Shown one piece after another: positions 25,681-35,833 of a stretch of 64,000 nt of DNA; position 1 is the first letter of the stretch; each line of letters opens with the position of its first letter. Where the stretch lies: contig VYCF01000072.1 of NCBI GenBank assembly GCA_009844085.1, positions 1 through 64,000 of the forward strand, in the 5' to 3' direction. The DNA is from Gammaproteobacteria bacterium (lineage in GTDB: Bacteria; Pseudomonadota; Gammaproteobacteria; Pseudomonadales; Pseudohongiellaceae). A model generated the notes under the pieces. That model had not been told where the DNA came from. It worked only from the letters and a program-made list of their open reading frames with translations, and ran no database searches. The position numbers and the translations under genes are program-made.

Positions 25681-27579
25681 ATGCTGGAAAAGACACGTAC
25701 AGAAGCAATGCCGTTCGAAACCGGATCGCCTGATGTCTCTGCCGGAATGACGGAATCGGGATCGTCCGCCGGCGGGCTCGCGCCGAAAAGGAACAGTCTG
25801 TTGCAGGCGCTGGACCGGCTTACGCTGGACCAATTCGGTCAAGTCGTCGAAGACGCTCTGAAGGCGCCCCGCAAAGGGGCCGTCAAAGCTGCACGGCAGA
25901 GCCTCGATGCCGCTATAGACGCCTGCGAATTCATTGAAATCAAGGGGGTGCGCCCCGGGAAAGCCAGCAAGGCGAGCCCTGCGCAATTGAAGCTTCCGGT
26001 AATCGAAGAATGCGACCGTTACGACAACGTTCGAATGCTGGGCGCCCTGCTTCGCACCTGGCGTGCGTGCAAGACACCGTTGAGAGAGAAGGTCTCCGCC
26101 CACCTTGAAGCTGCGGGGATTGCCGCGAAATCGGCAGATTTCAAGGAAGGTTTCTATCACAGCCTTTGGCGAACCGAAGATTGGGAACGACATGTGGCCT
26201 CCCTGCTCGCATCGGATGATGGGTCTGATTCCGGCGAAACGGAAGACTCCGGCCTGTCCGCCGCTGAAACCCGCTTGATGCTGAGCCTGGTATCGGGCGC
26301 GTCTCCCGCCGGACTGGGTGAATTGTCCGCAGCGAAATTTGACGAACCGGCGCTGGCGAGTTTTCTCGAACGGCTTTGGAAATATCACTCGCATGAATCC
26401 ATCTGGGAAGAAATGGACAGCTTCATCGCTGAACTCGGTGAACTGAACGATGCTAAAGGCCGCGAAATGATCGAATCCCGCATAACGACCGGCAAAGAAC
26501 GAATCGAAGAGCTCGACAGCATGTACAGGGAGTCCCTCGCCTATCTCGAATGCGATCTCGGCCGCATTCGATCCGCGATCGACGAAAACGTGGAACTGCT
26601 GTTGTTTACCGGCGACGACTTTTACCCTGATCTGCTTGAATCCCTGCGCGAGTACGAGTCGGTCAGACACAAGGGATGCACGAAAACCGAGGATGACCTC
26701 TTGGTCACCAAGCGCGCCCCGCTCGAAGATGAAATCGTCGATCTCGTGACACGATGGGAGAGCGAAATCGGCAAACGGCAAATGGAATTGGGGGAACAGG
26801 AAGCCGAACCGGCAGAAACAGAGGAAGATCCCACCAGAGATGAGTTACCGGAGAATGGGGAAATCCTGGAGTTGCGGAACCGGCTGAAAGCCGAGACCTC
26901 GAAGCGAAAAGAACTCCAATCCAGATACGAATCGCAAACCGCAGAACTACGCAAGCTGCGGCTGTTTGTTCGCAACGCTGAATCGAGAATCAAGGGGTTC
27001 CAGGAAGAAAATCTGGATTTCATGGAGCGTCTGAGGGAGGCGGAAGAAGCCGAACCGCAGAAATCAGCCGCGGCGGTGAGCGAAGGAAAGGGCGATTATC
27101 TCGTCATGTACCCGCCGCAGTTTATTGAAGACGTCAAGGACGCCGTGAGTCAGGCGAGGCGCACATTCGAAAACGAGCTCGTTTTCGCCCTGAACGCCAA
27201 ATCGCAACAGAACAGCGCTTTCGACAAACCGGACGAGGTTTTCAAGGCGCTCGCATGGCTGGCAACGATTTTCCGGATCAGCAAACTCAATCCCGATGTC
27301 GGCGTCAACCTGAACGAGGCGCTGGAGGAGAATTTGAGGCAAGCGGTGAGGCCCAACTGGTTTTTCACGCCCCGCCAATCGCCCACCGCCACCGGAAAAT
27401 ATCCCGACGCGTACACCGCTTCGCATCAGGGGAAAAAGTACGACCTGCACGAACACATCGGTCGGGGGAACAGCCACAAGGCCAAAGGCAATATCCGCAT
27501 CGCGTTCGCCTGGGACGAAGACCAGGGAAAGCTGATCGTCGGTTACATCGGCCGCCATCAGCCGACAGGCCGCTCATGA
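25681..27579 (+). CDS. Large coiled-coil protein of unknown function
   Basis: 632 residues from ATG 25681 (TTG 25666 and ATG 25708 also possible; no clear ribosome-binding site). I do not recognise the whole protein. Charged helical segments run through about 1-380; a strong coiled coil follows (about 400-465, heptads rich in Leu, Glu and Arg); then a globular C-terminal domain (about 480-632) ends in KYDLHEHIGRG, NIRIAFAWDED and KLIVGYIGRHQPT. That end recalls a compact domain found at the C-terminus of various accessory and RelE-like proteins (weak recall). No Walker motif, membrane span or signal peptide was seen. It is divergent from brnTA and 78 bases before the next gene, probably co-transcribed with it. 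Confidence 0.6.
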   Translation: MLEKTRTEAMPFETGSPDVSAGMTESGSSAGGLAPKRNSLLQALDRLTLDQFGQVVEDALKAPRKGAVKAARQSLDAAIDACEFIEIKGVRPGKASKASPAQLKLPVIEECDRYDNVRMLGALLRTWRACKTPLREKVSAHLEAAGIAAKSADFKEGFYHSLWRTEDWERHVASLLASDDGSDSGETEDSGLSAAETRLMLSLVSGASPAGLGELSAAKFDEPALASFLERLWKYHSHESIWEEMDSFIAELGELNDAKGREMIESRITTGKERIEELDSMYRESLAYLECDLGRIRSAIDENVELLLFTGDDFYPDLLESLREYESVRHKGCTKTEDDLLVTKRAPLEDEIVDLVTRWESEIGKRQMELGEQEAEPAETEEDPTRDELPENGEILELRNRLKAETSKRKELQSRYESQTAELRKLRLFVRNAESRIKGFQEENLDFMERLREAEEAEPQKSAAAVSEGKGDYLVMYPPQFIEDVKDAVSQARRTFENELVFALNAKSQQNSAFDKPDEVFKALAWLATIFRISKLNPDVGVNLNEALEENLRQAVRPNWFFTPRQSPTATGKYPDAYTASHQGKKYDLHEHIGRGNSHKAKGNIRIAFAWDEDQGKLIVGYIGRHQPTGRS

Positions 27580-27657
27580 GAATTGCGTTCGAATCGCATT
27601 TGGCCGCTCGCGACTCCCGCGAACCCAAAGTTCCAGCGCCAGGAAGTCTTGGAAACA

Positions 27658-28569
27658 ATGCCTGAATCTCGATCTCTACCTTACGAAATGGGTAATGCGG
27701 GAGACCTGCTGAAGCACGGTGTGTTAGCGGAAATCCTTCGGCATCGTCTGAACTGTCGTTTTGACTTGCCAATTCGGTTTTTGGATTTCTTCGGGGGCTT
27801 ACCGGTCGCTTGCAGTACGCCTCCTGAGATCGTGCGGCGGGTCAACGAGTTGTCAGAATGCGCCCTTCGGGACGGACAACCCGAAATCGATTCCGGTCGT
27901 TACTACGGAAGCGGCATGTTGGTTCGCAAACTCGGACACTTTCTCGGCGGGCATGTGTCGGTTTTTGCCTCGGATTGCGACGAAGGGCGGAGGAGACGGC
28001 TGCTGACGGAGGGCCTGCAACCATTGGAGGAAGCACTTCCGCGACTCGGGAACTCTTCTGACTACGATGCTTACAGAGCCTTGGAAACGATCAAAAATGA
28101 GACGACAGGGAACGACTTGATTCTTATCGATCCCTATGACGATCTTCTGAAGCCCGACATTAACGGCTCTAATCGGGCGGAAGACGTCCTGCCTGTCTTG
28201 GGAGAAGTTGCGAAATCTTCTTTGGTCGTGCTTTTTGTTCTGAACCTGGATCCCTTTAATCGTGTGGGCCGGCGCTTCGATGAACTTCTCCAAAGACATC
28301 TCGCCGATGCACACATCATGACTTGTCCACCGATCAGGCATAGTGAACTCAAAGGGGAAGGCAAGTTTTATGCGGACTTAGTCTTGGCGCGACCCGAACT
28401 TGTGGAGGTCCCAGCTTCGACTAAAATGCTCCGCTGTCGTCTTGAACTGCTGGCGAACAAGCTTGCAGACTCTCTTGAGCTGTCCGACCGCGGCCGTCTG
28501 ATGTTGCTGCCTCGAACTATCGGTTATTCCCGGGCGCTCCGCCACGATTTTCAGGCAAGGAACGAATGA
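27658..28569 (+). CDS. RlmJ/TcmP-like Rossmann-fold protein, putative methyltransferase
   Basis: 303 residues. ATG 27658 follows AGGAAG. The opening YEMGNAGDLLKHGVLAEIL resembles the N-terminus of RlmJ-type rRNA methyltransferases (AGN-ADVLKH) and of three-Cys-motif partner (TcmP) proteins. FLDFFGG at 41-47 matches the SAM-binding strand, and IDPYDD at 157-162 occupies the place of the catalytic DPP(Y/F) of N6-adenine methyltransferases, with one Pro lost. Base composition is visibly less GC-rich than in the core genes around it. The function is unproven. With the coiled-coil gene upstream it forms a two-gene unit in an accessory insert. Confidence 0.55.
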   Translation: MPESRSLPYEMGNAGDLLKHGVLAEILRHRLNCRFDLPIRFLDFFGGLPVACSTPPEIVRRVNELSECALRDGQPEIDSGRYYGSGMLVRKLGHFLGGHVSVFASDCDEGRRRRLLTEGLQPLEEALPRLGNSSDYDAYRALETIKNETTGNDLILIDPYDDLLKPDINGSNRAEDVLPVLGEVAKSSLVVLFVLNLDPFNRVGRRFDELLQRHLADAHIMTCPPIRHSELKGEGKFYADLVLARPELVEVPASTKMLRCRLELLANKLADSLELSDRGRLMLLPRTIGYSRALRHDFQARNE

Positions 28570-28651
28570 TCGGATCTCCGTGTTCCGCCTTGCTGCGTGG
28601 AACACAAATGAGCAGGGAAAACGGAGACACCAACCGAGATTCTGCGACTCC

Positions 28652-30408
28652 GAGACTGTGAAAGTATTTCCACGCCCCGGATTTCCGGGCCGGTCCGCGT
28701 GCTATGCTTTGCGGCATTCCATTGAACCACGAGGTGCGCGGCGATGCCGGAGCGACGTTATCGCGAAGTGCAATCCCGAAGCCAGTTCGCGCTGTTTCCG
28801 CCGAGTATGGACGACTATGTGTCCGGGGACAATCCGGTTCGCGCGATCGACGCGTTCGTCGGCACGCTGGATTTGGAGTCGCTGGGATTTGGGCATGCGG
28901 AAGCGTACGGCGGCGCCGGCCAGCCGGCCTACGATCCGGGTCTGCTGCTGAAGCTGTACCTGTACGGTTACCAGCACGGGGTGAGGAGTTCGCGCCGGCT
29001 GGAAGCCGAGACGCGGCGCAACCTGGAGGTGATCTGGCTGTGCCGGGGCGCCGCGCCGAGCTACAAGACGATCGCGGATTTCCGCAAGGACAACGCGCCC
29101 GCGCTGCGTTCGGCGAACCGGGAGTTCGTGCTGCTGTGCCGGGAGCTGTCGCTGCTGGGCGGCGGGCGGGTGGCGGTGGACGGGACCTTTATGAAGGCGG
29201 ACGCGAGCCTGGACGGCATCCACACCGGGGCGGGGCTGGAGAAGGATCTGAAGCGGCTGGACGAGCGGATCGCGGCGTACCACCGGCGGCTGGACGAGGC
29301 GGACGCGGCGCCGGAGGACGGCGACGCGGAGCCGGAACTGGCGGCGAAGATGAAGGCGCTGCTGGAGAAGCGGGAACACAGGGAGGCTTTGCGGGAGCGT
29401 CTGCTGGAGAGCGGCGCGGGCCAGGTGTCGGAGGTCGATCCCGACGCCCGGCTGCTGAACAAGGGAGGCGGGACGGTGGGCGGATACAACTGCCAGATCG
29501 CCGTGGACGGCAAACACAAGCTGATTGTCGCGGAGGACGTGGTGCAAGACGGCAACGACGCCCGCCGGCTCGAGCCGATGCTGACCCGTGCCGCCGCGGC
29601 CGTGGGGAACGGGAAGTTGACCGGTCTGGCGGACACGGGCTATTGCGCCGGCGAGCAGTTGAAGGCTTGCGAAGACAAGGGGATGGACGTGTACGCCCCG
29701 CTGCCGGAGCGCGCCGCGCGCAAAGGCGTGGACGGGCGGTTCGGCAGCGACGATTTCCAATACGAGGCGGAAGACGACGCCCACATTTGTCCGGCCGGCC
29801 GGCTGCTGACCCGGAGCGGCTCGTCCAGCGTCATGGGCGGCAGGCGGTATTTCGCCTATGTCCCCGTGGCCGGGGCTTGCCGGGATTGCCCCCTGTCGGC
29901 GCGGTGCCTGCCGCCGAAGAGTGCGACGCGCAAGGTGTTCCGGTGGGAACACGCGGACGTGGTGGACCGGCACCGCGAAAAGATGGGCGGCGCCGCGGCC
30001 GCGAAGTTGATGCGCGAGCGGGCGGCGCTCGTCGAACATCCCTTCGGCGCCATCAAGCGCTGGGCGGGGATGGACCATTTCCTGATGCGCGGGCTCGACA
30101 AGTGCCGCGGCGAGTTCGGCCTGATGACGCTGGGCTACAACTTCAAGCGGGTGGTGAACGAGTTGGGCGCGGACGCGCTCGCGGCGCATTGCCTGCGGAA
30201 GCGGGGCGCCACTGCGGCGCTCGCGTGATTTTGCCCGGGGTCCGCGTTTTCCCCCGGTTCGGCGCGGCGTTCGGAAGGAGACGGCGCGTCCGCCCGCGGG
30301 TCGCCGCCCGTTCGCCGCGCCGCCGCCCGCTCCGGGCCGGCCTGGAAATCGAACAACCGCGGGACTGATGGAATCCAGACCGTGAAAGTCTGATACTTTC
30401 ATAGTCTC
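28652..30408 (+). mobile_element. IS1182-family insertion sequence
   Basis: The element is bounded by imperfect 16-base inverted repeats: GAGACTGTGAAAGTAT at 28652-28667 and, on the other strand, GAGACTATGAAAGTAT at 30408-30393 (one mismatch). CTCC flanks both sides (28648-28651 and 30409-30412), a probable 4-bp target duplication. Length is 1757 bp with one transposase gene. The inverted repeats, the probable duplication and an open transposase frame indicate an intact, fairly recent insertion. The 164 bases between the transposase stop and the right end carry no gene that I can see. Confidence 0.85.
28744..30228 (+). CDS. IS1182-family DDE transposase
   Basis: 494 residues. It has the N-terminal domain typical of the family (FPPSMDDYVSGDNPVRAIDAFV, then TIADFRKDN) and a DDE catalytic core: Asp146 in VAVDGTF, Asp297 in LADTGYCAG and Glu431 in VEHPFGAIKRWAG. 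A zinc-like cysteine patch (CRDCPLSARC) lies near 360. The reading frame is open throughout. A long antisense open frame across it is a composition artefact. Confidence 0.95.
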   Translation: MPERRYREVQSRSQFALFPPSMDDYVSGDNPVRAIDAFVGTLDLESLGFGHAEAYGGAGQPAYDPGLLLKLYLYGYQHGVRSSRRLEAETRRNLEVIWLCRGAAPSYKTIADFRKDNAPALRSANREFVLLCRELSLLGGGRVAVDGTFMKADASLDGIHTGAGLEKDLKRLDERIAAYHRRLDEADAAPEDGDAEPELAAKMKALLEKREHREALRERLLESGAGQVSEVDPDARLLNKGGGTVGGYNCQIAVDGKHKLIVAEDVVQDGNDARRLEPMLTRAAAAVGNGKLTGLADTGYCAGEQLKACEDKGMDVYAPLPERAARKGVDGRFGSDDFQYEAEDDAHICPAGRLLTRSGSSSVMGGRRYFAYVPVAGACRDCPLSARCLPPKSATRKVFRWEHADVVDRHREKMGGAAAAKLMRERAALVEHPFGAIKRWAGMDHFLMRGLDKCRGEFGLMTLGYNFKRVVNELGADALAAHCLRKRGATAALA

Positions 30409-30498
30409 CTCCGCTTCGCTTCGCGCAGAATGACAGAGGGTTGGTTCCGCACCATGTGAGTCGCCGACGGCGGCGGATCGAAGCCACAAAACCAAAAA

Positions 30499-31410
30499 TT
30501 ATGCCGCGAGTACGGGTCTGACGTAGGAAATGGGGACGCTGGCTTCTTTTTCAAAGTGGACGATTTCCCAGGCGTCGTCGGTTACTTCAAGCGTCCGCAA
30601 CAGCGCGTTGTTCAAGGCATGTCCCGACTTGTAGCCCTTGAATTCGCCGACCAGGTTTCGGCCGAGAAGATAAAGGTCGCCGATCGCGTCGAGAATCTTG
30701 TGCTTGACGAATTCGTCTTCGTATCGCAATCCGTCCTCGTTCAGCACCTTGTAATCGCCAACGGCAATGGCGTTGTCCATGCTTGCGCCGAGAGCGAGAT
30801 TGCGATTGCGCAACTCCTCGAACTCGTGCATGAAACCGAAAGTGCGCGCGCGGGACACTTCCTTGACGAAGGATGTGCTGGAGAAATCCACGGTGGCGGA
30901 CTTGGTGTATTTGCGATAGACGGGATGATCGTATAGCAGCGTGTAACTGACCTTGAAACCGTTGAACGGTTCGAGGCTTACCGACTTGTCGCCCTGCCGC
31001 AGACAAACCGGCTTCTTTATACGGATAAAACTCTTGCTCGCCTCCTGTTCTTCGATGCCCGCGGACTGGATCAGAAACACGAACGGTCCCGCGCTGCCGT
31101 CCATGATCGGAATCTCGGCGGCGTCGACCTCGATGATGGCGTTGTCGATGCCAAGGCCGCAAAGCGCCGACATGAGATGTTCGATGGTGGCCACGCGCAC
31201 GCCGTCCTTGACCAGGGTCGTCGACAGCGTGGTGTCGCCGACGTTTCCCGCCCGGGCGGCGATTTCGAAGACCGGGTCCAGATCCACCCGGCGGAATACG
31301 ATGCCCGAATTCACCGGCGCCGGACGCAAGTTCAAGGTGACCTTGTTGCCGGTATGCAGGCCCACGCCGGTGGCGTGAATCGAATTCTTCAGGGTTCGCT
31401 GTTTCAGCAT
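30499..31410 (-). CDS. lpxC: UDP-3-O-acyl-N-acetylglucosamine deacetylase
   Basis: 303 residues. It catalyses the committed step of lipid A synthesis, which shows a Gram-negative outer membrane. Zinc ligands are visible in TIEHLMSAL (His) and [19 protein letters not shown] (His and Asp). The family N-terminus [21 protein letters not shown] is intact. It ends the division/cell-wall cluster; the IS element and brnTA now separate it from secA. The 154 bases before it, after ftsZ, carry no gene. Confidence 0.97.
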   Translation of the reverse strand: MLKQRTLKNSIHATGVGLHTGNKVTLNLRPAPVNSGIVFRRVDLDPVFEIAARAGNVGDTTLSTTLVKDGVRVATIEHLMSALCGLGIDNAIIEVDAAEIPIMDGSAGPFVFLIQSAGIEEQEASKSFIRIKKPVCLRQGDKSVSLEPFNGFKVSYTLLYDHPVYRKYTKSATVDFSSTSFVKEVSRARTFGFMHEFEELRNRNLALGASMDNAIAVGDYKVLNEDGLRYEDEFVKHKILDAIGDLYLLGRNLVGEFKGYKSGHALNNALLRTLEVTDDAWEIVHFEKEASVPISYVRPVLAA

Positions 31411-31564
31411 GGGGTTGGCGCACAGCCTCGGATTACCGGAATGCTACCAGACTATGCGAGGCTTCCCAACATCCTGTGCGGGTCAGCCGCGAGCCTTCTT
31501 GTTTTGCCGGCACTTTCGATTGAGACAGATGGAAATGAGAAAAGTTCTCAATCCGTTGCCGGAT

Positions 31565-32827
31565 TCAGTCCACGTTGTAGCGGAGGAAGGCCGGAATGTC
31601 CAGATAATCCAGATTGGGCGGAGCTTCGGCGCCGGTCTTTTTCGCTTTCGCCCGGTCCAGGGAGACCGGCTCCGCGAACGCGGGCTCTTCCGGCCTTTCC
31701 GCGCTCTTGCCGCGATGGCTGCCGGATTTTCCCCGTTCCCCTGCGTCCCGCCGCGCGCCACCGCCCCCGCGCGCGGAAGACTGCCTGCCGGGGCGACGAG
31801 GCTGTTCCGGTTCGGCCTCTTCGAGGCCGTCCGCCTGGAACGCCTTGCCCCGCAGTCCGGTCGCGACGAGCGTGACCTGTACCTTGTCGCCGAGTTCGGG
31901 ATCGACCACCATGCCGGAAATCAGCATGTCGTCGTCGAGGTCGCAGACCTCCCTGGTCACCTCGCCCACCGCGGTCAGGTCGCTGAGCGTCAGATGCTCG
32001 CCGCCCGAAACGTTGACCAGAATGCCGCCGGCGCTGCTTATGTCGATATTCTCCAGCAGCGGGCTGGAAATGGCCGCGCGCGCCGCGGCGCCGCCGGGAT
32101 TGGAATCGTCGCGGGAAGCGATGCCGGTTCCCATCATGGCCATGCCGCGCTTCGACATGACGGTTTTCACATCGGCGAAATCGACGTTGATATGACCGGG
32201 TTTGGTAATGATGTCGGAAATGCCTTTCACCGCGTCGTGCAGAACGTCGTTGGCCGCCTCGAAAGCCTTGATGATGGTCGTATCCGGCGGCAGCACTTCG
32301 AGCAGTTTCGCGTTGGGCACGATAATCAGGGAATCCACGTGCCGGGCAAGATCGAAGACGCCTTTCTCGGCCACGGAGATGCGCTTCCGCTGCTCGAAAG
32401 GGAACGGCCGGTTGACCACGGCCACGGTCAGCACGCCCATTTCCCTGGCCACTTCGGCGATTACCGGCGCAGCGCCGGTGCCGGTGCCGCCGCCCATGCC
32501 GGCGGCGATGAAAACCATGTCCGCCCCATGCAGAATCTCACGGATATGTTCGCGATCTTCCAGCGCGGCCTCGCGGCCGACGTCAGGGTCCGCGCCGGCG
32601 CCGAGGCCGCGGGTGAGCTTGCTGCCGAGCTGAAGCTTGTTGGGCACGCTGAGCAGACCGAGCGCCTGGGAATCTGTGTTGGCGCAATAATATTCGATGC
32701 CGGTGACCTTGCGGCCGATCATGTGTTCCACCGCGTTGCCGCCCGCGCCCCCGACGCCGACGACCTTGATCTTCGCCGCGTGAATCGGGCTTTCGAGAAT
32801 CTCGAACGTTTCTGTTCTTTCTGCCAT
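31565..32827 (-). CDS. ftsZ: Cell division protein FtsZ
   Basis: 420 residues from the second ATG (32827), since AGGAGT is too close to the ATG at 32833. Tubulin-type GTPase that forms the division ring. Seen: [12 protein letters not shown], the tubulin signature GGGTGTGA, and [11 protein letters not shown] long disordered linker rich in Arg, Gly and Glu (about 320-405) leads to the conserved C-terminal peptide [15 protein letters not shown] that binds FtsA and ZipA. Confidence 0.98.
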   Translation of the reverse strand: MAERTETFEILESPIHAAKIKVVGVGGAGGNAVEHMIGRKVTGIEYYCANTDSQALGLLSVPNKLQLGSKLTRGLGAGADPDVGREAALEDREHIREILHGADMVFIAAGMGGGTGTGAAPVIAEVAREMGVLTVAVVNRPFPFEQRKRISVAEKGVFDLARHVDSLIIVPNAKLLEVLPPDTTIIKAFEAANDVLHDAVKGISDIITKPGHINVDFADVKTVMSKRGMAMMGTGIASRDDSNPGGAAARAAISSPLLENIDISSAGGILVNVSGGEHLTLSDLTAVGEVTREVCDLDDDMLISGMVVDPELGDKVQVTLVATGLRGKAFQADGLEEAEPEQPRRPGRQSSARGGGGARRDAGERGKSGSHRGKSAERPEEPAFAEPVSLDRAKAKKTGAEAPPNLDYLDIPAFLRYNVD

Positions 32828-32901
32828 TGTCATACTCCTGACTGTGAAACCGCGCTCAGCCTGCGCATCTTCGCTTTCCGCCGGCCGGCCTGCGCCGGCG
32901 A

Positions 32902-34152
32902 TTACATGAACCGCCTGAAAAACCGGCGGGCGGGGCCAAAAAAATCGGTCTGCGCGGCTGTTCCCTCTTTCCGCGCGACCAGACCGCCCCTTTCCTCGAA
33001 ATCCTTCAATCCATAGAGCAACAATCCGACCGCCGTGGAGTAGATCGGATTTCCAGTTATATCGGCACGTCCCCTGACATTCTGAGACGCTCCTATCCGC
33101 ACGGGCTCATTGAAAACCTCTTCGGCCAACTCCATAGCCCCGAGCATCTTGCTCGAACCCCCGGTCATGACGATGCCCGCCGCGAGCAGATTTTTCATTC
33201 CGCTGTCCACCAGCGCCTGCTGAATCAGATTGAACAATTCCTCGTACCTGGGCTCGACCACTTCGGCCAGGTTTTGCAGCTTCAGGTCCCGGGGGTCGCG
33301 GTCGCCGACGCTGGGCACTTCGATGTTCTCTTCCGGATCGGTCAATTGCACCAGAGCGCAGCCATGCCTGATCTTGAGCTCGTCGGCGTTCTTCCGCGGC
33401 GTACGCAAGGCGGTCGCGATGTCGCTGGTGACCTGGTCGCCCGCGACGGGAATGACGCCGGTGTATTGCAATGCGTCCTGGGTAAATATGGCGATATCCG
33501 TAGTGCCGCCGCCGACGTCCACCAGGCAAACGCCGAGTTCCCTCTCGTCGGGGGTCAGCACCGCTTCGCTGGAAGCGAGTTGTTCCAGCACGAGTTGTTC
33601 GATTTCCAGGCCGCAGCGCTTGATGCATTTCTCGATGTCCTGCATGGCGTTCACGGCGCAAGTGACCAGATGCGCCCTGGCTTCGAGCCGCATTCCCGAC
33701 ATGCCCAGGGGCTCTTTCACGCCGTTCTGGGAATTGATCGTGTATTCCTGCGGCACGACGTGCAGAATGCGTTCGTCCGGCGGAATGGCGATAGCTCGCG
33801 CCGAATCGATTACGCGATCGACATCGGCCCTGGTCACCTCGCCATCGCGAATCGACACCGCGCCGCTGGAATTCATGCTCTTGACGTGGCTGCCGGCAAT
33901 GCCTGCATAGACCGAGGTGATCTTGTAGCCGGTGTCCTTTTCCGCATCCTCAACCGCCCGCCTGATCGACAGCACGGTGGACTCGATGTCGACGACGACG
34001 CCCTTTTTGATGCCGAGCGAGAGATGGCTGCCCATGCCGACGACGTTCAGCTCGCCCTTGTCCGAAATCTCGCCGACCAGCGCGACTACCTTGGTCGTGC
34101 CGATGTCGAGACCGACGATGATGTTGCCGTTTTTGTCCGTTGTGTCATTCAT
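32902..34152 (-). CDS. ftsA: Cell division protein FtsA
   Basis: 416 residues, actin-like ATPase that tethers FtsZ to the membrane. GLDIGTTKVVALVGE (phosphate 1), VDVGGGTTDIAIF (phosphate 2) and the FtsA-specific 1C domain region are visible. The C-terminal amphipathic helix ARRFFRRFM is the membrane anchor. It lies 14 bases after ftsQ and 68 before ftsZ. Confidence 0.97.
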   Translation of the reverse strand: MNDTTDKNGNIIVGLDIGTTKVVALVGEISDKGELNVVGMGSHLSLGIKKGVVVDIESTVLSIRRAVEDAEKDTGYKITSVYAGIAGSHVKSMNSSGAVSIRDGEVTRADVDRVIDSARAIAIPPDERILHVVPQEYTINSQNGVKEPLGMSGMRLEARAHLVTCAVNAMQDIEKCIKRCGLEIEQLVLEQLASSEAVLTPDERELGVCLVDVGGGTTDIAIFTQDALQYTGVIPVAGDQVTSDIATALRTPRKNADELKIRHGCALVQLTDPEENIEVPSVGDRDPRDLKLQNLAEVVEPRYEELFNLIQQALVDSGMKNLLAAGIVMTGGSSKMLGAMELAEEVFNEPVRIGASQNVRGRADITGNPIYSTAVGLLLYGLKDFEERGGLVARKEGTAAQTDFFGPARRFFRRFM

Positions 34153-34166
34153 TTCCGCTATCCATA

Positions 34167-34892
34167 TCAGCGCCGCGCCAGCCCGGCGCCGGAGTCCGTT
34201 TCCCGTAATCTGATACTGAACTGGCTGCCGTAACGCAGATCCGCCACTTCATGCCGGAGCCGCTCGTGTTCAGGCTGTCGGCGGTAGAAGTCGACATAGC
34301 GCTGCAGCCGGCTGACCAGATCCTCGCTTCCCAGTACGACTTCGGTGATGCCGTTCAATTGCAGCCGCCAACTGCGCCGCGGGCTTGCGCTGAGCCCGGT
34401 CAGGCGCAGGCCGGCGGGGGAGAGAATCTGGTTCAACCGCAGGTATTGCCGCATTACGTCGAAATGCGAATCCGGCGGGCCGCCGAGAAGCGGCAGCGAC
34501 TGGTCGATTTCGGTGATCGCCGGACCGATTATCGTGCCGCGCTGGGTAATCAACTGGTTCTCGCCCCAGCGGGCGATCACGGTTTCCTCGTTGACGCGTA
34601 CGCTGAGCGTATCCGGCCAGCGCCGCCCTACCGCAGCGGATTCGACCCATTGCAGGCTTTCGACCTGCTCGCGCGCCAGATCCAGATCGACGTCGAAAAA
34701 TCCCGTTCCGGCATAAGGCGCCAATACCGTCCTGATTTCTTCCGGAGGCAAATGCAGCAATTCGCCTCCGAGTTCGATACGGGTGAGCGGCGGATTGAGC
34801 CCCGGCGCCAGGTCGTTCCAATGCCGCCAGGTCAGCAGCGCCGCGTTCGCTACCGAGGTCGCCACCAACAGCAACAAGAGCATCCGCTTCAT
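34167..34892 (-). CDS. ftsQ: Cell division protein FtsQ
   Basis: 241 residues. A short cytoplasmic start and one membrane span (about 4-22) are followed by a POTRA domain (LTRIELGGELLHLPPEEIRTVLAPYAGTGFFDVDL) and the FtsQ beta domain with WPDTLSVRVNEETVIARW. It links FtsB/FtsL to the divisome in the periplasm. Its start overlaps the ddl stop (ATGA). Confidence 0.93.
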   Translation of the reverse strand: MKRMLLLLLVATSVANAALLTWRHWNDLAPGLNPPLTRIELGGELLHLPPEEIRTVLAPYAGTGFFDVDLDLAREQVESLQWVESAAVGRRWPDTLSVRVNEETVIARWGENQLITQRGTIIGPAITEIDQSLPLLGGPPDSHFDVMRQYLRLNQILSPAGLRLTGLSASPRRSWRLQLNGITEVVLGSEDLVSRLQRYVDFYRRQPEHERLRHEVADLRYGSQFSIRLRETDSGAGLARR

Positions 34893-35833
34893 GACCGTGG
34901 CGCCTCCGCCTCACAGGCAAGAATCTGCAGCATCAGATCGTCGTAACTCCTGCCCAGGCGGCTGGCCGCCATGGGAATAATGCTATGGCCGGTCATCCCC
35001 GGCACCGTGTTCACTTCGAGCAGGAAGAACTTCCCTTCCCGATCCTGCATCAGGTCCACCCTGGCCAGGCCCCGGCAGCCGAGGGCGCGATAGGCGTCAT
35101 GGGCCAGGTTCAGCAATTGCTCGTGCATTTCCTCCGGGAGTTCGGGAGGACAGATGTATTCGGTATCCTGATCCTCATATTTCGCCCGGTAGTCGAAAAA
35201 CTTGCGCCGGGTGCGAAGTTCGACCGCCGGCAGCTTTTCGTCCTGCAATATGCCGACGGAAAACTCCCGGCCCTGTATGTATGTCTCGGCCATTACCGGC
35301 GAATCGAAAGCCAGCGCCGCTGAATACTGGCGCTCGAGTTCGGCGGCGTCGTGCACGATGCCGACCCCCAGACTGGACCCGCCGGAGACCGGCTTGACCA
35401 CGGCCGGACCGAGCCGCGCGATCGCCGCATCCCAGTCGGTATCGGCCGCGAGTTCGATGAAGTCCGCGGTGGCAAGACCGAGTTGCCGCCAGATGAGTTT
35501 GCTCTTGACCTTGTCCATGGCCAGCGCCGAGGCGAGCACCCCGCTGCCGCTGAAAGGCAACCCCAATATTTCCAGCAAGCCCTGGATCGAACCGTCTTCG
35601 CCGCCACGGCCATGAAGCATGATGACCACGAACTCGGCCTGTTCGGCGGCCAGCTTTTCGGCGACGTCCCGACCCGCGTCGATCGCGGCCGCCTGCAGCC
35701 CCAGGCGTTGCAGACTGTTCCAGGCCGCATTGCCGCTGAGCAGGGAGATTTCGCGCTCGGGTGAGTCGCCGCCCATGAGCACCGCGATCCGCCCGAGACC
35801 GCTTACACTGTCCGGAAGCTTCCGCAGGTTCAT
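34889..35833 (-). CDS. ddl: D-alanine-D-alanine ligase
   Basis: 314 residues from ATG 35833, which overlaps the murC stop by 4 bases; an upstream in-frame start adds 3 residues. ATP-grasp enzyme that makes the D-Ala-D-Ala dipeptide. Seen: [17 protein letters not shown], the [13 protein letters not shown] loop, [12 protein letters not shown] and [12 protein letters not shown] (metal ligands). Confidence 0.96.
   Translation of the reverse strand: MNLRKLPDSVSGLGRIAVLMGGDSPEREISLLSGNAAWNSLQRLGLQAAAIDAGRDVAEKLAAEQAEFVVIMLHGRGGEDGSIQGLLEILGLPFSGSGVLASALAMDKVKSKLIWRQLGLATADFIELAADTDWDAAIARLGPAVVKPVSGGSSLGVGIVHDAAELERQYSAALAFDSPVMAETYIQGREFSVGILQDEKLPAVELRTRRKFFDYRAKYEDQDTEYICPPELPEEMHEQLLNLAHDAYRALGCRGLARVDLMQDREGKFFLLEVNTVPGMTGHSIIPMAASRLGRSYDDLMLQILACEAEAPRS

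Noticed and set aside
28702..30495. 597-codon antisense open frame across the IS transposase
   Set aside because: Covers the transposase on the other strand and extends past the right inverted repeat; no motif and no start signal.
31409..33016. 535-codon open frame on the plus strand across ftsZ
   Set aside because: It is fully antisense to ftsZ and part of lpxC and ftsA, has no recognisable motif, and such shadows are expected in GC-rich DNA.
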